Shown here one piece after another: positions 11,265 to 23,564 of a stretch of 64,000 nucleotides of DNA. The position numbers and the translations under genes are program-made. The stretch is from Cryptomeria japonica (Eukaryota > Streptophyta > Pinopsida > Cupressales > Cupressaceae). The stretch lies in NCBI RefSeq assembly GCF_030272615.1, contig NC_081410.1:116323140-116387139 (forward strand). The letters run 5' to 3'. The notes below the pieces were generated by a model. It saw only the letters and a list, made by a program, of their open reading frames with translations. It made no database searches and had not been told where the DNA came from. Every line of letters starts with the position of its first letter. Within the stretch, counting starts at the first letter, position 1.

Positions 11265-12579
11265 TTGCAAGATCTAGAGGAATCAAACTACCATGGAATC
11301 AACTAAAAACAAGAAACAAGGCATGTGGTCTTCAAGTAAATTTATTTCGTGCTCACAATTTGGTGAGATAATCTACAACATTCACCTGGGTATTAACTTT
11401 CTTCAATTCAATCTGTCCATTTGTAATAAACTCATGAAAAAAATGGTATTGTACATCCACGTTCTTAGTTCGTGCATGATACATAGGATTCTTAGCTAAA
11501 TGAATTACACTCTAGAACTATTACAATTAACTTGAATTATCCTATAATAAAAATCAATGCCTATACACAATCTTTGGAACCATACCACTTCCTTAAGAAA
11601 GTGGGTAATATCCATGTACTCTATTTTAGTAATGGATAAAAAAGTATAGGATTCCTCTTACTCATCAACTTAAAGCTGATTTAAACAAAGTAAACACATA
11701 CCCACTTTTGAACCTTTAACGATCCAAGTCATCTACCCAACCAACATCAACAAATCCCTACAAGTCCAATTCCTTATCCACTGTTAGTACCAAAATATTC
11801 TAAGCAATAATCAAAAGCTCCTTGCAGATATCTAAACACCATATTAGCATGATTCCAGTGTTCTCTACTTGGGTTAGACATAAAATTGCTTAAAACTCCT
11901 ACTGCTTGTGCAATATCTATTCTAGTGCAAATCATTGCATACATTAAACTTCCTATAACACTAGCACAAGGGACAATAGACATATCCTCTAAATAATAAT
12001 AATTTTTAGGACACGTATCTAATGAAATCTTAGTGCCGACTTGTAAAGGAATTCTTATTGATTTATAACCCTATTAAATCTGTTCAAAATAGTGCCAAAT
12101 TACTTACTCTAAGATAACCAAATCTTTTTGTTTACCCAATCTCTATTGATTTCCATACCAAGTATGTACCTAGTAGCTCCCAAATCCTTCATAGAAAATG
12201 CCCCTGAAAGTTGATCTTTTAGCATATTAACCATTGCCTTAGACTTATTGTTAAGTAGCGTATCATTCACACACAAGACAAGGATTAGAATATGATTATA
12301 GATGCGTTTAATATATTCACAACGATCTTCTTCACTACTAACAAAACCCAATTTCATGACAAATGAGTCAAATTTTTAATACCACATTCAGAGAGACTAT
12401 TTTAAACCATCAAGAGATCCTCATATCCTGAAAACCAAGTGTTCCTTTCTTTTTACCTCAAATCATTTAGGCAATTTCCTCTTTCAAGTCTCCATGCAAA
12501 AAAAGAAATTTTAACATCCATTTGGTCAATCAAAAAATCATTACTTGTAGCAATGGGTAAAGTAAATATAATAGAGGAC
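11265..12579 (-). pseudogene. pol: copia-1 RT (3' part) and RNase H
   Basis: Just inside the G1 junction the minus strand reads a QMDVK-type RT motif (near 12500). Next come MKDLGATRYILGMEINRD (12150-12210), GSLMYAMICTRIDIAQAVG near 11900-11950 and SREHWNHANMVFRYLQG, typical of the copia RT/RNase H connection. A TKNVDVQYHF-like RNase H tail lies near 11440-11480. The RT active-site region is altered (LCVNDTLL in place of YVDDMLL). Several stops and frame changes make it non-functional. Confidence 0.85.
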
Positions 12580-13789
12580 TGTAGTCACATAAATCTGTCC
12601 ATTTTAATTAAATGAATATTTGCTATTTATTTAATTAAAAACCCTCTAGCCATCAGTTAATTAAATTAATATTTAATTAATTCATCTTCAAACATTCTCC
12701 TATTAATTAAATAAATTATTCAATTTATTTTAATTAATTCATTAAACCAAATTCACAATCAATTAAATAAATAAATCCTATTTATTTAATTTAATCCCCT
12801 TTCTTCTTTTAAATAAATAATAAAAAAATATTTATTTAAATCATTAAATCCCCTCCCACTTGCATTTTCCTACAAATGCAAGTTGCAACCACAAGTTGAA
12901 ATAAATTAATTTTATTTGAATTAAAATCCTATTTTTCCTTACCCACCAAATCCACTTGCAATCCTAATCCCCTTCTAGATTCTTCTAACCCCTTCCTAAT
13001 TAGCCTAATCCATCCCCTAATTATTGTCACATTCCTAAGCAACTTGGAGTCACTTCTCAAAGACTTCAAAGTCTTTGAAAAACATTTAATGCTTTTTCTG
13101 TTCAACAATTTAACCTCTAAAGTCTTCCAAACCACTTATGGCTCTTACATGACCATTAATGGTTAAATCCACTTGCAACCATGGTTAGGGACTTTAACCC
13201 CTAACTCAACCCTCATGTGGCTCATGTGTCTTCTCAAGCATTTATTGCTTTGACCATTGTTATCCCTTTAACCTTTGCACAAGAGTTTATCCATTGGATA
13301 AAAGCATTATTCTTTGAATAATGAATTTATTCACTCAACCCAACCTTGACCTTAACTCCCAAGTTAACTCTCAAGTCATGTCAAGCATTTAATGCTTCTT
13401 CCCTCTCCTCTCAACCCATCTCATATTGACACTTGTCATCTTGGGATTGGGTTGAAAGCCGTCACGTGGATTGAATATCATTCAATCCTGACCCTTGTTG
13501 AGATTACTCAATCTCAACCATCCATTGCTCCATTTTCCCTATAAATAGAGCCCATTTCTTCATAATCCAGATCCTGAAAACTTGTATGCATTTAATCTAT
13601 AGTCAATTTTAGAGAGCATTTTAGCATAAAATCACTTCAATATTGTCATTTTGGACTAAAATAAATCTTAGTTCATTTCATAGCATCTCATATTTAGCTT
13701 ATTTTTACACTTGCATAGCATAAGTTTATAAGCATTTTCAATCTTGAATCTCCATAAGACATCCATAGTGCAAAAAGTTGTTGAGAGCT
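12580..13789 (+). repeat. G1 5' LTR, first part
   Basis: Opens TGTAGTCAC. It is equivalent to 31341-32549 of the 3' LTR and stops at the C1 insertion. The last five bases, GAGCT, are the C1 target duplication. The LTR continues at 18787. Confidence 0.92.
13540..13547 (+). promoter_or_regulatory. TATA box in G1 5' LTR
   Basis: TATAAATA followed by GAGCCC, conserved in position with the other LTRs of the family. Transcription from here would now run into C1. Confidence 0.6.
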
Positions 13790-15428
13790 TGGTGTAGGGC
13801 ACCTAGCTCAAAGTTGTCTTTTCTTGCATTTTAGAGTTTTTGTGTGATTTCAAGTTATTTTATGTTGTAATAAGGTGGAATACGTCCTATGATGCTTTTT
13901 GAAGCCATAGTTTGGTTGTCCACACTTTTGTCGTGCTCAGGATCCAAAATTGTCATTATCTTGAACTATTGTCAAAATGTCAATTTTTGGTTTGTACCAG
14001 GTGGATGCCTGAAAAATTGCTAGAATGTTTGGAAATGGTTTAAATCCATTATAGGATGCAATTTGAGTGATTTTTAAGGTCTTGAGAGCCTTGGAGTGTG
14101 TTTTTGCACTCATAGGTAAAAGTTGTCAAAATTGTCATGACAACTTTTGCATTTTTAGGCAAAAGTTGTCCATGAAGGAAATGGCGTTGGAAGTTGGTTG
14201 GAACCAACTTGAAATTGTGTATAAAACCTTCTAAACATCTCCAATATGAGGTTAATCAACTTTTGGTTTGCATTCAATTCATTTGCCAAGGGTTTCCTAT
14301 GCTTTTTCTCACATTTGGACTGTTTTTGCTTTGAATTTCTGATTTTGTATGACCTGTACGGTCTAGTACGGTGCTCATAGTAGCATAGGAAGTTATAATT
14401 TTTTTTTATCTTTCCAAAAAGTATAATATGAAGGTCTAAAGTGCTTTGAATCAAAAGTTATCACTGTTTTTGTAATAGTTGCTCACAAACCCTTGAAATT
14501 TGGGGTTTTGATAGTTAAAATGCATTTTATCTGAGCATCCATGAATGAAACAAGTTGAAATACATTGGATGGCATGGGTAGGCTCTTTAAATAGTTTTAG
14601 AGTAGGCATTTTTTGTTTTTGCAGGCCTCAAGGAGGAGAATGGGTGAGATGAACAACACACAAGCGTGTAGCTAGTGTGTGGGGGCAACAGAGATTGCTC
14701 ATTTTCAGAGCCATGGAGAACTGATACCTTAGCAACCCATAGTGTTTTGGAAAGGTATATGGGTGTACCAAAAGTATCCAAGATTTTTCTGGTTGTATAT
14801 TTTGATTGGTGAAGAGTTTGGAGCACATCTTCCAAAACTGCCTAGAAGCCCTAAACCCCTTAAAAATAGCTTGTTTTGATTTACCCTAGTTGTATGACAA
14901 ACCCATATGGGAAAATTTGTGATCTTGTTAAAATTCCAAATGGGTGTCTAAATATGTAAAAATATCTAGGGGTTGTTAGTAAATTTTTGGGGAAAAGACC
15001 AAAAAATAGTCCCAAAAGGGCTAGTCATTTAGGCCTAATAGTAGTTGGTAGAAGCAAGTTGAAAGCCTAGGGCTTGGGAGGAAGGTGGAGACCTTTATAA
15101 TGAATAAAATGACCTTGAAAATACCTAAAAAACATAACCACAAACTTAAACATGGTTAGAGTGAAGATCCTTGGCGAAGGTCTTTGGAGCCTAGTTGGAG
15201 TTTTGGGAAACTAGTAGGAGACCATCTCAAAATCAGAGATTTGGGTCAAAACCAACAAGAAACCTCAAGAGGATATACCTAGGATGAAAGCCAATAGATT
15301 TTAGGCCTTGGAGGTCTAAGGAGTGTACCCTAACAAGTTACCTTGGAGGAGCTTGAGTAGAAGGGTGAGTTGAGGAGTTGGGGTGAGTAAGGGTGAATTG
15401 GAGAGCTAGGCACAAGATCTCTTCATCA
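13790..15428 (+). repeat. C1 5' LTR
   Basis: 1639 bp, aligned along its whole length with 17143-18781. The differences seen by eye are scattered single-base changes and small indels that cancel in length. Confidence 0.95.
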
Positions 15429-15431
15429 TAG

Positions 15432-15444
15432 TGGTATCAGAGCC
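15432..15444 (+). other. C1 primer binding site
   Basis: TGGTATCAGAGCC, three bases after the LTR. This is the classical plant site complementary to the 3' end of initiator methionine tRNA. Confidence 0.9.
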
Positions 15445-15498
15445 ATTCTTTGAAAGATTTGGTGTATGTGAGATTGTTAAGAATCAGAAGCAAGTTCA

Positions 15499-16219
15499 AT
15501 GCCTCCAAAGGCAATGACTCCAGAAGCCATTCGACAAATTGTGGCAGAGATGATAGAAGGATTGAAGGATATAGAAGGAAGCAGAGGAACTAGAGAGGCA
15601 AAGAAGGAGAAGGGAAAGGTTAAGATAGAAAAGGGTGATGAGACTGATGAAGAAGTAGAAGATGGAGAGGAACCAACAGTAGTAGCTATGCCTCAAGACC
15701 AAAAGTTATTCTTAGATGCAGTCAAATCCATTTCTAAGGACAATCTGGATGGATTACCCACATATGGAGGAAACTTAAATGGAGAAGATTTGATAGATTG
15801 GATAGAAGCTCTCAATAATCACTTTGATTACAAAGAGATAGTAGAAGAGAAAAAGTTAATGTGGCCAAACCAAGAATGAGAGGATCAACATTGGTTTGGT
15901 GGAATATGATGCAAGAAGAAAGGATACAAGAAGGCAAAAAGAAGATAACTTCATGGGAGCGTATAAAGATCAGACTTAAGGCACAATTCCTTCCAGGAGA
16001 TTATGAGGTTCAAATTCATAAGAGACTGCAAAATCTAAACAAAGGGAGCTAGATGTCAATGCTTACACAGAGGAATTCCATAAACTAAGCCTTAGAGCTA
16101 AGAAGCATGAGAATGAGGTGGAGAAATTGGCTAGATACATGAATGGATTGAGACAAAATATACAAGATGAAATTAGTATCCTTACTCCTGATACCATTCA
16201 TAAATGTTTTCAGTTAGCA
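15499..16219 (+). pseudogene. gag: C1 gag
   Basis: Starts MPPKAMTPEAIRQIVAEM, has an acidic/basic charged N-terminus, then LPTYGGNLNGEDLIDWIEAL and LKAQFLPGDYEVQI, typical of the chromovirus gag domain. Two frame changes (near 15870 and 16040) break it into three overlapping frames. It ends near the deletion junction at FQLAL; the zinc knuckle and everything up to integrase are missing. Confidence 0.85.
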
Positions 16220-17121
16220 TTGTGAGTGACAGGGATGTTAAGTTTTTGAGTCACTTTTGAAGAACCTTATGGAAGAAGTTGGGTACTAGACTCTCATTTT
16301 CATCTGCCTACCATTCACAATTAGATGGTCAGACTGAGGTGGTCAATAGGTCCTTGGGTAATCTCCTAAGGTGTCTCACTAAGCAGCATGGTTAGACTTG
16401 GGACTTGGTGATCGGCCAAGCAGAGTATGCATACAATGATTCAGTCAACCGGAGCACAGGTAGAAGTCCTTTTGAAATTGTTTATGGAATGCATCCTAGA
16501 GGTGTCTTAGAACTTAGTGATATTAGTACAATGACCCACAAGAGTGCTCAAGGAGAGAGTTTTGCTAAAGGTATTAAGGAAATTCATGACAAAGTATGGC
16601 AATCCTTGCAACAAAAATCAGGAAAATATAAGGAACAAGTTGATCAATCAAGGAGGAACTTGCAATTTAAGGTTGGAGACTTAGTTTTGACTTATCTCAA
16701 AAAGGAAAGACTTCCAAAAGGATAGCCAACCAAGTTGATGATGAAGAAGATTGGGCCACTCAAGATTGTGCATAAGTTTGGCCAAAATGCCTATGAGGTT
16801 GAACTACCTCCTTCTTTGGCCATATCTCCTATTTTCAATGTTTGTGACTTGTATCCCTATAAAGGAGAATCTCAGACCTCTCAGATGGATACCACATTGC
16901 AATCTAAAGAAGTTTGGGTGAAGGATTTACCAGTTAGTCAACCGGTTCAATTGGAAAGCATCTTGGATACCAAGGTGATCAAGAAGACAAGAAAGGGCAT
17001 CTACAAACATTATCTTGTGAAGTGGGAAGTTCTACCTGATTTAGAGGCTATGTGGATGTTAGAAGCTGACATAATTCATCATGGAGTGCTACTAGCAGAC
17101 CTGATAACTCAAGGGACTTGA
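16220..17121 (+). pseudogene. C1 integrase core and chromodomain
   Basis: Begins inside the catalytic core at VSDRDVKFLSHF, then AYHSQLDGQTEVVNRSLGN with the catalytic Glu in QTEV, and YAYNDSVNRSTGRSPFEIVYG. The C-terminal GPLKIVHKFGQNAYEVELP segment is followed by a chromodomain at about 16950-17075 (VIKKTRKGIYKHYLVKWEVL). Chromodomains bind histone marks and steer insertion in this group. Stops at 16393 (AAGCAGCATGGTTAG) and 16723 separate the frames. The N-terminal zinc finger and the first catalytic Asp are deleted. Confidence 0.9.
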
Positions 17122-17129
17122 GTTCCTTG

Positions 17130-17142
17130 CCCCAGGGGAGTA
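17130..17142 (+). other. C1 polypurine tract
   Basis: CCCAGGGGAGTA directly before the 3' LTR start; position and purine run fit plus-strand priming. Confidence 0.75.
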
Positions 17143-18781
17143 TGGTGTAGGGCACCTAGCTCAAAGTTGTCTTTTCTTGCATTTTAGAGTTTTTGTGTGA
17201 TTTAAAGTTATTTTATGTTGAAATAAGGTGGAATAAGTCCTATGATGCTTTTTAAAGCCATAGTTTGGTTGTCCACACTTTTGTTGTGCTCAGGATCCAA
17301 AATTGTCATTATCCTGAAATATTGTCAAAATGTCAATTTTTGGTTTGTACCAGGTGGATGCCTGGAAAATTGCTAGAATGTTTGGAAATGGTTTAAATCC
17401 ATTGTAGGATTCCATTTGAGTGACTTTTAAGGCCTTGAGAGCCTTGGAGTGTTTTTTTGCACTCATAGGTAAAAGTTGTCAAAATTGTCATGACAACTTT
17501 TGCATTTTTAGGCAAAAGTTGTCCATGAAGGAAATGGTGTTGGAAGTTGGTTGGAACAAACTTTAAATTGTGTATAAAACATTCTAAAATCTCCAATATG
17601 AGGTTAATCAACTTTTGGTTTGCATTCAATTCATTTGCCAAGGGTTTCCTATGCTTTTTCTCACATTTGGACTATTTTTGCTTTGAATTTCTGATTTTGT
17701 ATGACTTGTACGGTATGGTACACTGTTCATAGTAGAATAGGAAGTTAGAAATTTTTTTTACCTTTCCAACAAGTATAATATGAAGTTTTTAAGTGCTTTG
17801 AATCAAAAGTTATCACTGTTTTTGTAATAGTTGCTCACAAACCCTTGAAATTTGGGGTTTTGATTGTAAAAATGCATTTTACCTGAGCATCCATGAATGC
17901 CACAAGTTTCAATCCATTGGATGGCTTGGGTAGTCTCTATAAATAGTTTTAGAGTAGGCATTTTGTGTTTTTTCAAGCCACAAGGAGGAGAATGGGTGAG
18001 ATGAACAACACACAAGCATGTAGCTAGTGTGTGGGGGCAGTAGAGATTGCTCATTTTTAGAGCCATGGAGAACTGATACCTTAGCAACCCATAGTGTTTT
18101 GGAAAGGTCTATGGGTGTAAAAAAATTATCCAAGATTTTTCTGGTTGTAGATTTTGACTGGTGAAGAGTTTGGAGCACATCTTCCAAAACTGCCTGGAAG
18201 CCCTAAACCCCTTAAAAATAGCTCATTTTGAGTTACCCTAGTTGTATGACAAACCCATATGGGAAAATTTGTGATCTTGTTAAAATTCCAAATGGGTATC
18301 TGAATATGTAAAAATATCTAGGGGTTGTTAGTAAATTTTTGGGGAAAAGACCAAAAAACAGTCCCATAAGGGCTAGTCATTTAGGCCTAATAGCAACCGG
18401 TAGAAGCAAGTTGAAAGCCTAGGGATTGGGAGGAAGGTGGAGACCTTTATAATGAATAAAATGACCTTGAAAATACCTGAAAAACATAACCAAAAACTTT
18501 AAACATGGTTAGAGTGAAGATCCTTGGCAGAGGTCTTTGGAGCCTAGCTGGAGTTTTGGGAAACTAGTAGGAGACCATCTCAAAATCAGAGATTTGGGTC
18601 AAAACCAACAAGAAACCTCAAGAGGATATACCTAGGAGGAAAGAAAATATATTTTAGGTCATGGAGGTCTAAGGAGTGTACCCTAACAAGTTACCTTGGA
18701 GGAGCTTGAGTAGAAGGGTGAGCTGAGGAGTTGGGGTGAGAAAGGGTGAATTGGAGAGCTAGGCACAAGATCTCTGCATCA
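17143..18781 (+). repeat. C1 3' LTR
   Basis: 1639 bp, the pair of 13790-15428. It contains a TATA box at 17938-17945 (TATAAATA); the 5' copy reads TTTAAATA at the same place. Confidence 0.95.
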
Positions 18782-18786
18782 GAGCT

Positions 18787-19041
18787 ACACTAATTTGGAA
18801 CTTGGAGAGGAGAGGAATAAGGGAGGAGGAGCTATGAGCATAGTAGAAGGCATTTGGAGATGTCTTCTTGCATTTATATTCATAGTTAAATGCTTTACTT
18901 TGTTTTTAGTGTCTCTCTTGGTATGCCTGCTTAGACTTGTTTTTGGTTGATTAATACTAACGTTTGTCTTTGTTTCTTGTGTTTTTGTGTGTTATACGAC
19001 CACAAGCTTTTGTCTAACATTGTCTATTTTGTAGAGCATCA
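18787..19041 (+). repeat. G1 5' LTR, second part
   Basis: Resumes at ACACTAATTTGGAACTT and ends GCATCA. Joined to 12580-13789 the length is about 1465 bp, against 1462 bp for the 3' LTR. Confidence 0.92.
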
Positions 19042-19043
19042 TT

Positions 19044-19061
19044 TGGTGAATGTGATGTGAA
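19044..19061 (+). other. G1 primer binding site (decayed)
   Basis: TGGTGAATGTGATGTGAA. Compared with the E1 site it differs at three positions, all C-to-T, as expected for deaminated methylated cytosine. Confidence 0.75.
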
Positions 19062-19119
19062 TCCCAACAACTATTTTTTAGACAAACTAACTTTTTGACT
19101 GTTTTACTTGACACATAGG

Positions 19120-19360
19120 TCGCGCTTCGACGCTTTTGTTCGCGCTTTAGCGCTATTGTTTTTTTGTCTTCTAGCACTTTTGTTTTTACAATAGCGTTAT
19201 TGTCCAAAAATTAGCGTTTTTGTTAATATTATAGCACTATTGTTCATTAGTTAGCGCGTTTGTATTGTTGCATAAATATTATGTTTTAGCGCTTTTGTTT
19301 TTACTTTAGTGCGTTTGTGTTAAGTAGTGCTTCTGTTTTCACACAGAGTAGTGCTATTAT
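19120..19360 (+). repeat. AGCGCT/TTTTGTT motif array in G1 leader
   Basis: About a dozen irregular units near TTAGCGCTTTTGTT or ATAGCGCTATTGTT, the complement of the E1 array when both are read in element sense. Several units have lost the CpG (AGCACT, AGTGCT). Confidence 0.75.
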
Positions 19361-19984
19361 AACAGAACATTGTAAAAAAGGCCTTGTAACTGATACAATT
19401 AATTTTATTAGGCTTGTGGAAGCCCACCATATGTTCGGATTTTACTAACTTTTCGTTTCATGTGTAGGTTTTAAAACTAACCCTTTTTGTTACTCAAGAT
19501 CAAAAATTTTATTTGGTGTTTTTAAAACTTACAAAACAAATTTTTGTTTTTCATGCAAGTTAAAAAAAAAAACTCAAACACTCCATTTTGGTGCTTAAAA
19601 TGAATCAAAATCTTTGTTTTAGTGCTCTAAAATTCACAGCACAACTTTATTTCTTTCAAGTTAGGATTCACTTTTATTTGGTGCTTAAAACAAGACAAAC
19701 AAATCTCATTTCTTGCATCAAATTTAAGAAAATTCACAATCAACACTTCAATTTTTGTCCAAGTAAAAAGAACAATCAACTTGTCTCATTTTGTAAAATG
19801 ATTTACTTCATGCATACATGTTTCAATTCAGTTGACCAGGATTTCAAATTCCTAGTTTATTCAAACATATTGCCTTTGAAGTTAAAAAGAACATCATGGT
19901 TGTTGGAGCAACATCTCCAATTAGATAAAACATCATTGCAATGACAAGTTAAAAAGAACAAGTGTATTTTGTGTTTGGCACACT

Positions 19985-20175
19985 TGTGCAAAAAGAGTTG
20001 GTCGAGTGGTCCTACTTCTAATACACACTATCCTCTCCCTTGGCTTTCGTGGTCCTAGGTGCAAGAGAAAATTGTTAGTAACACTCAAATTTTATCTTTT
20101 TAAGAGAGGTCTGGCAAGAGACACATCACTCTTGGGAATGACCTCACGCGGTAAATCCTTCGAGCTGCTATAGAA
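19985..20175 (+). promoter_or_regulatory. Conserved leader block, G1 copy
   Basis: The core at 20056-20078 contains AGGTGCAAGAGAAAATTG, the complement of the E1 and G3 cores. Further shared phrases are GTGGTCCTACTTC and ACACTATCCTCTCCCT. No open frame is preserved across the copies. Confidence 0.6.
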
Positions 20176-20809
20176 ATCAGGTGAGAGTGAAAGTTGTAGC
20201 ATTGGGTATAGCTGTTCCTACAGTGTAACTTGTCGAAAGGACAAATGGGCCCCACCACAAGTTACAAGGCTCTTAAGTGAGTCGCTGCATAATGAACTTA
20301 TGTCCAAAAACATCAAAAATTACTTAACACCTTTAAGTAGTAGCCCACCCATTGTATTGATTGAGGATATTTGTGATAAATTCAGTGCAAGAGCATAGAA
20401 GGTTTTGCTCCCAAGATACTCACCATACATATTTCCTTGAGTAGAAACATAGCTTTTTGAAAGGTTACTTGTAGCCCGATAAAAGTGGTGACTCCCCCAT
20501 CATAGGGGTCATCTATTTGTTATGCTCGTGCAAGACTTAGTATATCACATCCTTACCTGCCACGATGGGATTCATAAGGTATGTAGTACCAAAGTCAAAG
20601 AAATATCAAGATGTGGGCTGAAATTATCACAACTAACCATTTGACCTTAGGGATAAAGAGTGTTTGAAGTGTTTTTCATTGTGAGTCAAGACCAGTGCAA
20701 ATTGAGTCAACTTCAGGCTTTGGAAACACCTAAAAATACATTTGAAGGAAAGGGTCATAAAAAGTTCAAAGGATTGGGTTGATCTAGACCCACACCTATT
20801 TGTGCCTTT

Positions 20810-21350
20810 TTGAGGCAACATTCTTGTGTTTGTGTGCTTGCTTTGTTTTCTTGTCAAAAGAAAGATCAAAAATCAGTTCCAGAACAAGTATTCATCCAAC
20901 ACAAACATTTTCAAATAACAACAAAAGATCAAAAACAAAGAGCAACAATCAAAAGTATCAAACTATATGACCATTCTTCACATCTTGGCAAAGAAGAATC
21001 TTCATCAACACATCAACTTGAAGAAAAAACCATTAAGCTCAAAGGATTTTATCAAAAGGAGGAAATTCTTCTATCTTAATAGACAAATCTTTGCCTCTCA
21101 TATAACCTTCTTGCATCACATGCATCTATACCTTCAAGGGAAATCAAACGAGTTTGATCAAGAGTCATTGAACTGCAAAGCTTTTACTCAATATCGAGCT
21201 TTGAGTTATCATCAAAATAAGGGAGGCAAGATCAATCCTACCTTCTTTCTAGATATTTGTATCACATATAACTCAGCTAGGGTAGAACCACCAACCCCTG
21301 AACAAGAAGAGGAAGAGTTTGTTCCTTTTGTAACACAAAGTTTCTATTGA
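20810..21350 (+). CDS. Pre-gag open frame of G1, uncharacterised
   Basis: Open frame 20967-21350 (127 codons) begins MTILHILAKKNLHQHINLKK and ends EEFVPFVTQSFY. An overlapping frame 20810-21079 covers the part upstream. The E1 copy keeps the same protein-level sequence over most of its length, including ALSYH and GGKIN. It lies 434 bp before gag in an element whose gag and pol are full of stops, so its intactness stands out. Pattern: basic N-terminal half, acidic C-terminus, no membrane segment, no recognised domain. It may be a separate accessory protein, an N-terminal extension, or a chance frame in a conserved leader. Confidence 0.4.
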
Positions 21351-21784
21351 AGTTCACATCTCATCCATCTCCACATTCACACATCATCAAATCCATTTCA
21401 ACTCTCAAAACATCGAGAGGTTTTTGTCCTAAGTTCTATTTAGATATTGCTTGAATCAAACACAATACATCACTTTTTAGAGTGTCTCTACATCTAGGAT
21501 AAACTCATCCTAAGAGACATTTCTACGCAGGTTAAAACTAGTCTATGAGTGAATCCTCTCATTACTAGGTAGTTGAGTCTATAACACATCTCAGATCTCT
21601 CTAAACCTTATCACATCAAACTTTGTCAATCAAACATAACAAGCAATTCAAGAAAGAACTTTGGTAGCATCTACCTTTAGTGCTAGAGATTCGTATGCAA
21701 AACACCACACCAAACATCAATCTTTCATTCCATCACCTACTCATCATCATTTTCATCAAACTTCAACAAAAACTTGTAAACAAA

Positions 21785-23561
21785 ATGGCTCAAACCAGAT
21801 CAAGGTCTAGACAATAAGAAATTAAGGAAGAAGAGGAGGAAAATATCAATGAATTTCAAGAAGCTCTTGGAGGAAATCCAAATGATGAAAATCCAAGTAC
21901 TCCTACTCCTGCAACAATAGAAAGGGCACAAGACAACCCTCTCTTTAATAGAATTTTTGATGAAATACTTAGGAGCTATGTTGATGCTCACTTTTCAAGA
22001 CTTACTCAAGAGGGGGCTAAACTACCCTCTGACTTTGATGTTGCACAACTAAGACAAGCATCAGAACACCAAAGTCATAATGAGAATGAAAGAGGTTAAG
22101 ATTCCACTAGATATAACCTTCATCAAGGTAATCCCCCACCACCTCCTCCTCCAAATGAAATAGACATGTTGCGGCAACAAGTTGAAAATCTCACCCAACA
22201 ACTTCATAGTGGTGTAAAAACCAATCAATTTTCACTCAATGACATTTGTCCCTATCCCTTTGATAGGAATCTTCATATGCCACCTTTTCCATGAGGGTTT
22301 GAAACACCCAAGTTTGAAAAGTACCGAGGAAAAGGAGATCCTCGCGATCATGTTAGAGAATTCCATTTAGCTTGCCTCGAAGTGGCATATGAGGACACAT
22401 ACCTAATGCGACTTTTTCCCCAAAGCTTGGGAGGAACAACCACATCATGGTTTTCCTGGTTACCAAGTGGCATTAGGACATTTGAAGAACTCGTCCAGAA
22501 GTTCCTGGCACATTACTCACACAACAATTGAACATGATATCACAATGGCTGATCTATGAATCATTAAACAAAAACCAGGTGAGCTATTTTCAGTCTTTCT
22601 GCAATGATAGCGTCAAATGTCTAATAGACGTTCTCTTCAGTTACCCGAACAAGAACTAGTGGAAATATTTATTTCCAACTTAAATGATGAAATAGAAGTT
22701 CACCTAGATGTCAAAGACACAGACTCTTTCAATGACATGATCACCAAAGGTTTAAAATGTGAACGGGCTATCATAAAAAAAGGGCTTATCAAGATATATA
22801 ATGAGCCAAAGGATGGCCCTCGCCCACGCTACAATAGTGACAAGCCTAGCTTCTGGAACAAAAACAAAAATGTCGTCAATGACGGGGTTGTGGATGCAAG
22901 AACTATCAAAAGTGCACAACCTGTGGTCCGATTTGCAGGATAGAACCCCCCACCCAAGAATAACACAGTTGCTCCTCCAAATCAAGGACGCAATATATCT
23001 CAAGAGGAACCCAGACAACGTCAACAAAATTTTAAACCAAAACGAACATACACTCCCTTAGGGGAACCTATTGAAATAGTGTTACGTCAGTTGGTTTCTC
23101 AAAATCTAGTGACCTTACCCAAAACATCAAACTACGAACCTCAAGTTAAACCTTCATGGTGGAGAGATATTGAACATTGTGATTTCCATCAAGGGAAAAG
23201 GCATAAGACAAGCAATTGTCATAGATTGAAAGATCTTATTCAAGATCTTATTGACCGCGGTGAAATCAAAATCGAAGGACACGACCCAAAGACAACAAAC
23301 AATGATCATCTCATGTTTAAAAATCCACTTCCATCACATGATCAAAAGGGTCCTTCCACTTCAGGGAGAAACATAGATACCACTGATTATACGCAAGCCG
23401 TGTATAATTACACTGTGAATCACCTATATGATACCAGTGAACAAATTGCAACTATTACCATAAAAAATCTCAACTCCACTTGCAATGTTGTTACATGTCG
23501 CGACAATATTACCATAAAAGTAGCCCCACAAGGCACCCCATCTATCCCAAAATAGTATAAC
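21785..23561 (+). pseudogene. gag: G1 gag polyprotein (with stops)
   Basis: Starts MAQTRSRSRQ. The acidic stretch and PPPPPPP run are followed by the gag domain (YLMRLFPQSLGGTTTSWF near 22405), then SRRSLQ.. at 22617 onward. The Cys/His segment HCDFHQGKRHKTSNC lies near 23175-23220. In-frame stops interrupt it (for example just after RSRQ, after NENERG near 22100, in PFP* near 22293, and near 22943). A frame change near 22520-22620 adds to the damage. The order matches E1. Confidence 0.88.
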
Positions 23562-23564
23562 CTT

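Larger units (their letters stand above)
13790..18781 (+). mobile_element. Chromodomain Ty3/gypsy element C1, internally deleted
   Basis: Flanked by the 5-bp duplication GAGCT (13785-13789, 18782-18786). The LTRs are 13790-15428 and 17143-18781, each 1639 bp, starting TGGTGTAG and ending CATCA. The internal region is only about 1.7 kb: primer site, gag, then a jump to the integrase core and a C-terminal chromodomain. Protease, RT and RNase H are absent, so it must have moved using another element's enzymes or been deleted after insertion. The chromodomain places its parent among the chromoviruses. Confidence 0.95.

Noticed and set aside
11293-11499. Plus-strand 68-codon open frame
   Set aside because: Complement of the copia-1 RNase H C-terminus on the minus strand.
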